From: Zoogloeaceae bacterium
GTDB taxonomy: Bacteria > Pseudomonadota > Gammaproteobacteria > Burkholderiales > Rhodocyclaceae
Reading direction: 5' to 3'
DNA: 15,407 bases
Assembly (NCBI GenBank): GCA_031290955.1
Contig: JAISLJ010000149.1
Coordinates: 1 to 15,407, forward strand
The position numbers and the translations under genes were made by a program. Position 1 is the stretch's first letter. Each line of letters begins with the position of its first letter. The notes under the pieces were generated by a model, which saw only the letters and a program-made list of their open reading frames with translations, searched no databases and was not told the DNA's origin. Positions 1 to 8,000 of the stretch are shown in pieces.

Positions 1-29
1 ACCTCTTCCTGCACGAGCGTCCGCTTCAT
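1..29 (-). CDS. 5' end of an unidentified gene (partial)
   Basis: Only the first nine codons plus two bases are in the window. They read MKRTLVQEE and run off the left edge. The start is supported by a strong ribosome binding site on the minus strand: AAGGAGG at 36-42, six bases before the ATG at 27-29. The gene is divergent from the toxin-antitoxin pair to its right. Nine residues are too few to name a product. The call rests on the good SD and start codon alone, so a chance match is possible. Confidence 0.5.
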
Positions 30-135
30 CTCAAGCCTCCTTGGAATTCCCAGGGAGATACTATGACGACCGGACAACTATCGCGCTACAAAGGTGGACA
101 GATAGGAAGCTCGCTACATGCCGCGACACCTTCTG

Positions 136-164
136 TTGTGATTTACCGTTACGGCTGTTACACT
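136..164 (+). promoter_or_regulatory. Predicted sigma-70 promoter of the toxin-antitoxin operon
   Basis: A -35-like TTGTGA (136-141) and a -10-like TACACT (159-164) are separated by 17 bases. Each matches the consensus at four of six positions. Transcription would start near 171, giving a leader of about 30 bases before the antitoxin ATG at 201. The spacer contains a short palindrome, CCGT-T-ACGG (146-154), and the flanks carry GTG (138-140) and CAC (161-163) almost symmetrically around it. Phd-type antitoxins usually repress their own operon by binding palindromes over the promoter, so this could be the operator. That role is inferred. Confidence 0.45.
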
Positions 165-200
165 GAAAAGACCATCTACTTGGTCACAAGGGAGCATCCT

Positions 201-455
201 ATGCATACATGGCCTGTTCATGACGCCAAGGCGCGATTCAGTGAATTGCTGGAAGCTTGCGCCACACTGGGGCCGCAAACGATTACCCGACGCGGCAATG
301 AAATGGCGGTACTCGTCGGGGTTGCTGAATGGAAGCGCCTGAATCGCGCCGCGCCAACTTCCTTGAAGGCGCTTTTGCTTGCCGATGCCGGACGTTTTGA
401 ATTGCCCATTCCGCCACACGGACAAGGAAAACGCCGGAGCAGGAATGCGTTCTGA
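201..455 (+). CDS. Phd/YefM-family type II antitoxin
   Basis: This 84-residue protein would be the antitoxin that binds and neutralises the PIN-domain toxin encoded immediately downstream. The N-terminus (MHTWPVHDAKARFSELLEAC) has the typical Phd/YefM layout: a short beta strand, then a helix carrying the AKxxFSELL signature. ITRRGNEMAVLVGVAEWKRL then matches the second strand and helix of the family. The C-terminal half should be the flexible toxin-binding tail. I chose the ATG at 201 because AAGGGAG lies at 188-194 and the domain begins exactly there. An in-frame ATG at 63, also with an SD, would add 46 residues that do not resemble the family. The stop overlaps the toxin start by 11 bases, which suggests translational coupling. 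The family call is firm, but no specific named system is assigned. Confidence 0.85.
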   Translation: MHTWPVHDAKARFSELLEACATLGPQTITRRGNEMAVLVGVAEWKRLNRAAPTSLKALLLADAGRFELPIPPHGQGKRRSRNAF

Positions 456-876
456 CGGCCCCTTTCTTCTTGATACCAACGTCGTTTCCGAATTACGCAA
501 GCCGCGTCCCCACGGCGCGGTGTTGGCATGGATTGAAACCATTCCGGACACAAGCCTGCGCTTGAGCGCAGTAACCTTGGGGGAAATTCAGGCAGGCATC
601 GAAATCACCAGGGAGCAAGATCCCGACAAGGCGGCGGAAATCGAAGCCTGGGCACAGCAAATCGCCACGCTGTACAACGTACTCCCCATGGATGCCGAAA
701 CCTTTCGATTGTGGGCGAAACTGATGCACCGGCAAACGAATACCGTCTATGAAGACGCCATGATTGCCGCAACCGCCATGCAACACGCGCTCACGGTCGT
801 CACCCGGAATACGCAGGATTTTGGACGGTTTCCCGTCGCCCTGCTGAATCCCTTTGAAAGCGCCGGGAACCGTTAA
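445..876 (+). CDS. PIN-domain ribonuclease toxin, VapC/FitB-like
   Basis: This 143-residue protein fits a single PIN domain, the fold of VapC-type toxins that cut RNA using a metal held by acidic residues. The expected acidic residues are visible: D10 in LLDTNVVSE, E47 in TLGEIQAGIE, D104 in VYEDAMIAA and D125 in TRNTQDF. The C-terminal NPFE motif is typical of the FitB-like subgroup. The start is the ATG at 445, preceded by GGAGCAGG at 436-443. It lies inside the antitoxin gene, and the two frames overlap by 11 bases. A longer frame from 379 lies within the antitoxin and adds nothing domain-like. All key residues are present, so the toxin looks intact. Its RNA target cannot be predicted from sequence. 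Confidence 0.88.
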   Translation: MRSDGPFLLDTNVVSELRKPRPHGAVLAWIETIPDTSLRLSAVTLGEIQAGIEITREQDPDKAAEIEAWAQQIATLYNVLPMDAETFRLWAKLMHRQTNTVYEDAMIAATAMQHALTVVTRNTQDFGRFPVALLNPFESAGNR

Positions 877-895
877 ACTTATTCACGATTTAGCA

Positions 896-917
896 GGGTC
901 AAAAAATTTTTGATCCC
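896..917. terminator. Possible bidirectional hairpin between convergent vapC-like and rsmA genes
   Basis: GGGTCAAAAA pairs with TTTTTGATCCC, with one bulged T, in the 90-base gap where the toxin gene and rsmA converge. The position suits a shared terminator and the stem itself supplies A and T runs. The stem is AT-rich and no clean U-tract follows it on either strand, so the call is weak. Confidence 0.3.
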
Positions 918-965
918 AAAATTTGTTTGTTATCGAGATCGATCAGCAGACAGAACGCGATCCTT

Positions 966-1790
966 TCAAGGTTCGTTGGACGCAAGATTCCCTCTGCGGG
1001 AAAGATGATTGGAAAGCCGCACGAAATCGGCAAGGGAAAGGTTTTGCGCGCGCCAGGCGGGCGAGATGCCCAGTTCTTCCAGTTCGGATTCGGTAAAGAA
1101 AGGCGCCAAGGTATTGCGCAGCATCTTGCGGCGCTGACCAAAAGCCGCCGCAACTACAAGCGCAAAATCTTCCGGAGAAATGGCTGTTGATTCCCCGGCG
1201 ACTCCGACGGATTTTGGCAGCAGGCGCACCACGGCGGAATCCACCTTCGGCACGGGATCAAAACATTCCGGCGCAACCGTGAATAATTCCTCAACACGGA
1301 AACGGTATTGCAACATGACGGAGAGCCGTCCATATTCCGCGCCGCCCGGCTCCGCTCGCATGCGCGCAACCACTTCCTTTTGCAGCATGAAATGCATGTC
1401 CGCAACCGAATCGGCGAAATGCGCCAGATGAAAGAGAAGCGGCGTGGAAATGTTGTAGGGCAGATTGCCCACGATGCGCAACCGAAAGCCGGGGGAGGCC
1501 AATTGCCCGAAATCGAAGGAAAGCGCGTCCTGCGTGTGAACCGCCAGCCGTTTCGGGGGATACCGCGCTTCCAGGCGGGCCGCCAGATCGCGGTCGATCT
1601 CCACCACATGCAGATGGTCGAGACGCTGGAGCAACAGCCCGGTCAGAGCGCCCAGCCCCGGCCCGATCTCCACCAGGCAATCCCCGGCAAGCGGCGCGAC
1701 CGCCTCGACAATGGCCCGGCAAACTCCGGCATCTTTCAGGAAATTCTGGCCAAAACGCTTGCGCGGCCGGTGCGCGTTCAAGAGGAACAT
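966..1790 (-). CDS. rsmA: 16S rRNA adenine-N6 dimethyltransferase RsmA (KsgA)
   Basis: RsmA dimethylates two adjacent adenines in the 3'-terminal hairpin of 16S rRNA using S-adenosylmethionine, a late step in assembly of the 30S subunit. The protein is 274 residues, the usual family length. It opens with RPRKRFGQNFLKD (residues 8-20), the RsmA N-terminal signature. The SAM-binding motif EIGPGLGALT is at 41-50 and the catalytic NLPYNIST motif at 109-116. PVPKVDSAVV (around 179-188) and FGQRRKMLRNTL (around 217-228) are also characteristic. I chose the ATG at 1788-1790 because it places RKRFGQNFL close to the N-terminus as in homologues. No clear SD precedes it, and a further in-frame TTG upstream would add residues unlike the family. 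It lies 216 bases downstream of chpA on the same strand, with a hairpin between them, so it is probably transcribed separately. Confidence 0.96.
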   Translation of the reverse strand: MFLLNAHRPRKRFGQNFLKDAGVCRAIVEAVAPLAGDCLVEIGPGLGALTGLLLQRLDHLHVVEIDRDLAARLEARYPPKRLAVHTQDALSFDFGQLASPGFRLRIVGNLPYNISTPLLFHLAHFADSVADMHFMLQKEVVARMRAEPGGAEYGRLSVMLQYRFRVEELFTVAPECFDPVPKVDSAVVRLLPKSVGVAGESTAISPEDFALVVAAAFGQRRKMLRNTLAPFFTESELEELGISPAWRAQNLSLADFVRLSNHLSRRGNLASNEP

Positions 1791-1913
1791 GGGCAAAAGG
1801 AATGGCAGGAAACGCGCATGCGGGGAAAAGGGAAACCTGATGCTGGAAAATCGTCGATCCGGAATGCGCAATCCACGCCAGAGACGGCTCGCCTGCTTTC
1901 CCGGATTACAAAC

Positions 1914-1947
1914 CGCCCTCCCCTACCCGACAGGAGAGGGCGTTTTT
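1914..1947. terminator. Intrinsic-terminator-like hairpin between chpA and rsmA
   Basis: CGCCCTCCCCT (1914-1924) and AGGAGAGGGCG (1932-1942) form a GC-rich 11-bp stem with one mismatch and a seven-base loop. On the plus strand it is followed by TTTTT. On the minus strand, where both flanking genes lie, it is followed only by GTTTGT, a weaker U-tract. It sits about 65 bases beyond the chpA stop and could end the pil-chp transcript. The better T-run is on the other strand, so it may work both ways or be a dispersed GC-rich repeat. Confidence 0.5.
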
Positions 1948-2006
1948 CTCTGGCAAAGCTGCTCACTTTTTCCGGCCCCGCCTTCCCCCGATCATGATCG
2001 CGGCTT

Positions 2007-5000
2007 TCAGGCGGATTTTCTTCCGGTATATTCGGCCAGCAATCCCAGAAGTTCGGTGTCGTCGTAGGGTTTGCCGAGATAGTTGTTGGCGCCGACCTCC
2101 ACGGCGCGGGTGCGGTGTTTTTCCGCTGTGCGCGAGGTAATCATGATGACCGGCACCTCGGCCAGACGCGCGTCGGCACGGATGTGGCGCACCAGATCGA
2201 AACCATCCATGCGCGGCATCTCGATGTCGGAGAGAATCACATCGGGCACCAGATCGACCAGATGCTCCAGGGCATCCATGCCGTCCTTGGCCAATTCGAC
2301 CTGATAGCCCTCGCGCACCAAAAGCTTCTGGGTGATCTTGCGCACCGTGAGGGAATCGTCCACCACCATGACGATCGGCTGATGGGGCGTCATGGTTCCG
2401 GGTTCCTCCGCGACCGGCACATCCTCCGCCCTCACGACAACCGAAGGCATGCGGCTTGCCAGCGCCACCGGGTTCAGGATGAGCACCACCTGACCATCGC
2501 CCAGCACGGTCGCGCCCGAAATACCGACCACCCGCGCCATCTGCGGACCAACGTTCTTCACCACGATTTCCTGATTGCCATACATCTCGTCGATCAGGAT
2601 GGCGACCCGCTGCGCGCCGGAACGCAGGAGCAGCACCCAGTACAGGGGACGCTGTTCAATCAGGGTGGTCTCGTCGCCCAGAAGACGGAGCAAGTAGTGG
2701 AAGGGATAGTGGTGATCCTGCCAGATGGCCTCGCCCCGGTCGCGGATTTCCTGGAGGGTTTTGCCCCGGATTTCCATGGCCTGCTCGATCATGGCGGAAG
2801 GCAGCGCATACTTGCGTCCCCCTGCCCGCACCAGCACCGCCTGGGTCACGGCGAGCGTCAGCGGCAGATAAAGCTGGAAGGTCGTGCCCTTGCCAGACTG
2901 GGTCAGGACCTCGATCCGGCCCCCCAGCGCGGCGACCTCGGTCTTCACCACATCCATCCCCACCCCGCGCCCGGCCACCTGAGTCACGGTCGTTGCCGTG
3001 GAAAATCCGGAATGGAAGATGAAGTCCACCAGCTTGCGCTCCTCAATCTCAAGCCCCGGCGGCAGGAGGCCGCTTTTCTCGGCCTTGGCGCGGATACGTT
3101 GCAGGTCCAGCCCGCCACCATCGTCGGCCAGCGCCAGGATCACTTCGTTGCCTTCCTGCGTGAGCGACAAGGTGATTTCGCCAATATCAGGTTTCCCTGC
3201 GGCGCGGCGCTGTTCCACCGGTTCCAGCCCGTGCGCAATGGCATTGCGCACCATGTGCTCCAGCGGCGAGAAGATTTTCTCCAGCACAGAACGATCCATT
3301 TCCACCTGACCGCCCAGAATCTGGAGCGTGGCGCGCTTGCCCAGTTCCTGGCTCACCTGGCGCACCAGACGGTAAAGGCGCTCGTTCTGGCTCTCGAACG
3401 GCACCATGCGCACACTCATCAGCGATTGTTGCAGACTGCGGTTCAGGCGCGCCTGGGTAGCAATGGCGAGGCTCGCGCCATCCAGATTCTTGAGCAGGTT
3501 CTGCTGCACGGTGCTCACATCGTTGACCGACTCGGCCATCATGCGCGTGAGTTCCTGGAAGCGTGTGAAGCGATCCAGTTCCAGCGGGTCGAAATCTTCC
3601 TTGGATTCGTCCGCGCCCGCCTGGATTTGCGTTTCCGCCTGGATTTCAATCTCGCGCAACTGGCGGCGCAGCCGGATGACGTTATCTGTCAGGGTCAGGA
3701 GGGAGTCCTTGAGTTCGCGCATTTCCCCCTCAATGCGCGCCCGAATGATGGAAAGCTCCCCGGCTTCGTTGACAAGCTGGTCGACGAGATCGGCGCGAAT
3801 CCGCAACATGGCGCGCCCCGCTTCGGCTTCGGCCTGCCGGGCACGCCGTCGCCGGTCATTCTGAATCGCAGCTTCCTGCTGCGACAAATCGGGAGGGGCG
3901 ATTTCTTCGGGATGCAGCGTCTGCGCTGCGGGTTCGGACGCGGGCGGAATTTCTGCGGGAAAGACTTCCTGCGCTGGCTGCACGGCGGGAGGAATTCCCT
4001 GCGGAGCGACTACCTGGGCCGCAGGCCGTCCAGGTGTCAGCATCTGGTTGACGGCTTCCGGATCGTCGGAACGATAGGCTTCCACGACCTGGGCAAGGAT
4101 GTCGGTCGCTGCCTCGATCCGGTCCAGATCGGCATCCTGAACGCCATCCTGCCGTTGCAATTCTCCAACCCAGCTTTCCACTTCATGGGTGAATTGTCCC
4201 AGACGCTGGGCGCCTGCCATGCGCGCGCTGCCCTTGATGGTATGCAGCGCCCGCGCCAGCCCTTGCGGCGCGCTCTCGCTCGCCCGGTTCTCGCGCCAGA
4301 GGCGAATCTGCGCATACAGTGTATCTACCAGATCCACCGCCTCTTCCAGGAAGATGGGCAGCAGATCCGCTTCCAGCGTATCCGGCGGCATGGTCGCCAA
4401 GATTTCCGGCAACTGGATGGCAGAAGCGGTTTCCAGCGCGGGGACTTCCTCCGGAACCACCTCCTCCCATTCGGTCAACAGGGCAGGCGGTTCGGGACTT
4501 TCGGGAACCAGGATTTCCACGGCTTGCGCCACGCCCGCCTGCGGCGTCAGGATGCGATTGGCTTGCTCGACACCGCCATCCTTCAAGACTTCGATGACCT
4601 GCGCCAGAAGATCGCTGGCGGCAACGATCTGATCCAGATCGCTTTCCCGCACATCGGCGCGCTGGCGTAGTTCTTCCGACCAGCTTTCGATTTCATGGGT
4701 AAATTGCCCCAAACGCCGAAGGCCCGCCATGCGCGCGCTGCCCTTGATGGTATGCAGCGTCCGCGCCAGGGATTGGGCGGCATCCGCATTCCCTTCCTGC
4801 CAGGAATGCAGGCCGGAATACAGGGATTCCAGAAGATCGACGCTCTCTTCGAGGAAAATCGGCAGCAAATCCGGGTCCGGCTCATCCGGCGGCAAATCCG
4901 CCAGGGATTCGGGAATCAGGCTGCTTGCAGGGGAAGCCACCTCTGGCACACGGACATGTTCCTCGAACTGGCGAACCGTCGCGGGCGACACTGCCGGAAT

Positions 5001-8000
5001 CTCCTCGACCGGATCCGGCCTGGGCGGATAAAGCGGTTTCAGCGCGTCGATCAACTCCGGATGCGCCTGCGGCAGGATGCCCCGATCCAGTCCTTCCAGC
5101 ATCCCTTGCAGCATATCGACCGTATCCTGCAAAACTTTCAGGCTTTCCGGGTCTTCCGGCGATTCGGAATCGTCACGACGCCACAGGGTCAATTCCAAGG
5201 CATGGCTCAGGGCATTGAGCGGCATGAAACCCAAGGTTCCCGCAATCCCGGCCAAGGTGTGCGCCGCGCGCCCGGCATTGAACTCCGTCGGCATTGCCGG
5301 AATCAGGGCCAGGTCGCCCATGAATTCCTGTAGCGTTTCGATGTATTTGCGTGATTCGCCCTGGAAAATCTCGAAAAGCTGCGGCGGGATGCCTTCCAGC
5401 GGGGAAGTTCCCGATGCGGCGTCCGCTTCGGCAGACGCGCTTTCCCCGGCATCGACTGCTTCCTCGACCGCAGGCGCTTCCTCAAGCGTTTCGGGTTCGG
5501 ACGGCGCTTCGGGTTCCGGCGTTTCCTCCCATGTCGCATCTACCGTGGCTTCCGGCGCGGCTTCCACAACTTCCGCGTTTTCCCTTTCCAGTGCAGGGAT
5601 TGTCTCGGGTTCTGCTTCGGCAATGGCTTCCGGGACAGCGGTTTCCGACACAAAGGCTTCCGGCGCGGGAATTTCCTCCGGCCCAGAGACGGCTTTGGCC
5701 TCGGGGGACGATTTTCCCCACAGATCCGTTTCCGACTCCGGCTCCGTGACCTCTGCGGATTCGCTCTCGAAAACAGGAGCTTCCGCTTCCGGGGGCGTTT
5801 CTGCCGCAGGCAGCCCTGTCTCCGTCTCGAAAAGCGCATCCCAATCGACGATTTCTTCCGAGCCTGGCTTTGCGGTGACCCCCGGATCGGGCGTCACCAG
5901 TGAATCAAAAGGGCGAGAGGACGGCCCCTCCTTCAGGTCGATTGCCGCCAGGGAAAACGGATCGGCTGCTTGCGATTGCGTTATGGAAGACGCAGGGGAA
6001 GGCACGGGCGCGGCATGGGAGCCGCCGCCATCCTCGGCGCGCAGACGTTCGGCCAGCGCGACCAGATCAGCATACTGGGGCGTCTGTCCATCCTTGTTGT
6101 TCAAATGCGTAAGCCACTCGCTGAAAACCTGATACATGCCCTCGATCATCCGGATGAGTTCCGGCGTGGCTTCCCACTTCTGGCCCAACCAGAGATTGAG
6201 CGTCTGTTCCACCGCCCAGGCGACTTCGCCCAGATCCTTCAGGCCCACCATGCGACCGCTGCCCTTCATGGTGTGCGAGGAGCGCCGGATGGTGGTCAGG
6301 GTTTCGATGTCATGCGGATGTCCGTGCAGGATATCCAGATTCTCGCGCACGGTCTGCAAGACTTCCTGCGCTTCTTCCAGGAAGATTTCCAGCAATTCCG
6401 CATCCAGTTCCTCTGCGCTGGATTGGGCAAGCTGCACGGTTTCGGCAGAAGGCGTCGGAACTGTGGGCGCAATTTCGATCATCGGCGCGAGCAGGTCGAC
6501 CACCTGTTGCACACCGCCAGCCGGGGCAGGCGGCGGCGTTTGTTGGATACTGGCACTGGCCTGTCGCGCCTGCGCCGGAGCTTGTTGCTGCTGCGGCCGG
6601 GGAGCTTCCCTGAGACTTGCCAGCGCCTGCTTTGCCTGCGTCGCCAGCGTCTGGTCTCCCACCAGTTCCGCATCCTTCTGGAGCCGTTGCAAGGAAACGC
6701 GCAGTTCCTCGCGCAGGCCGGGATCATCCGGCTGCGACTTGAGCGCCTCCAGAAGACGCTGCATTTCCGCCTTCAGGCGCGCCAACTGGCTCTCGACAGT
6801 GGCAATCTGCGCTTCTTCCTCTTCGGCCTCCGCTGCTTTTTCGGCGTCTTCCTGATGGACAAGCCGTTTCAGATAATCCGTGAAACCGACTTCGCCGTGT
6901 TGCAGCGTCTCAATGAAGAAACCCAGGGTCGAAAGCTGGTAGGCAACCTTCTCGAAATCCGCGCTCGTCGCGGTGGAAGGCGTCTCGGCGAAGGCCTGGA
7001 TTTGCTCGGCGCAGGCACGCAGATACTGCGCGGCATCATCATGTTCCAGAATGGCGAGCACACCAGAAACCTGACGCAGCGGGTTTTCCAGACTCGTGGC
7101 GTCCAGCGGAGTGCCGGGATCACGGAAAAAGGCGTCCAGCGCCTGCTCCACCTGGGAAAGATTGGCCTGCACCTCGCGCACCACCTGGACCATGAGCAGA
7201 CGTTCATGCGCCCGGCGCGAGATTTCATCCAGCAAGGGCACGGAATCACTGGGCGGTGTGCCGCCCTTGACGCAGATGCCGAGCCGCGCCACCATCAGCC
7301 GCACCTGCTGCGGGAAATCCTGCCCCAGATGGCTGAAGTTCTCCTGCGCGCTCTGGACAAGGATCAATGCTGTTGCAATTTCCATCGCAATGGCTTCGGG
7401 TTGCTGCCCGGTTTGCTTGGCAAGCCATGCGCCCGCCGTATAGAGAGCCTGGGTCAGGAGCTTGAGATCGTCGTTGCCCAGCCCCGAGGCAATCTGGAAA
7501 ATACCGCCTGCCTGCTCGACAAAAGCCTTCAGGGAAGAGGCGCTCCCCGAGCAGAAACGGTTCCAGTGCTCCTCCGCGACGCCCAGATGCTCCTTGAGAC
7601 GATACAGGGCTGTGTCATGCGCGGTGCCGCTGGCCCTGGCTTGTTCCGCAGGCGGAATGAGGCGGGCCAGTTCGTAGTTCCGATGGATTTCGGCCACCAG
7701 CGGGTCTGCTTCGGCAGGCGCTTGCGCGATGCAATAGAGGATATCGCGCAGGAGACGTTCCGCCACGCCCGGTTGCCCATCCAGAAGCCGCCGGATTTGC
7801 AGGTCGATGCGGGCGCACAGCGGGCGGATATCGCCAATCCGGGCGCCCGTGCCCTGCGCCGTGACCAAACCCAACGCCCCAAGCCAGAAGGCGCGGGCGG
7901 AAGGCAATGTCTGCACGGATTCGATGCGCTTCAGGGCATCCTGCATTTGCGCCAGCCCAGTGCGCCCTTCCGGGCTGCCCGGCGCTTGTCGCAACCAGGC

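Noticed and set aside
1989..2000. 12-bp perfect palindrome CGATCATGATCG just beyond the chpA stop
   Set aside because: It is short, has no T-run and no second copy was noticed; it could be chance.
2115..4670. Plus-strand open frame of 851 codons opposite chpA
   Set aside because: Composition artefact of GC-rich codon use in chpA. The translation is rich in H, R, Q and L, has no domain, and lies over the intact kinase, CheW and receiver domains.
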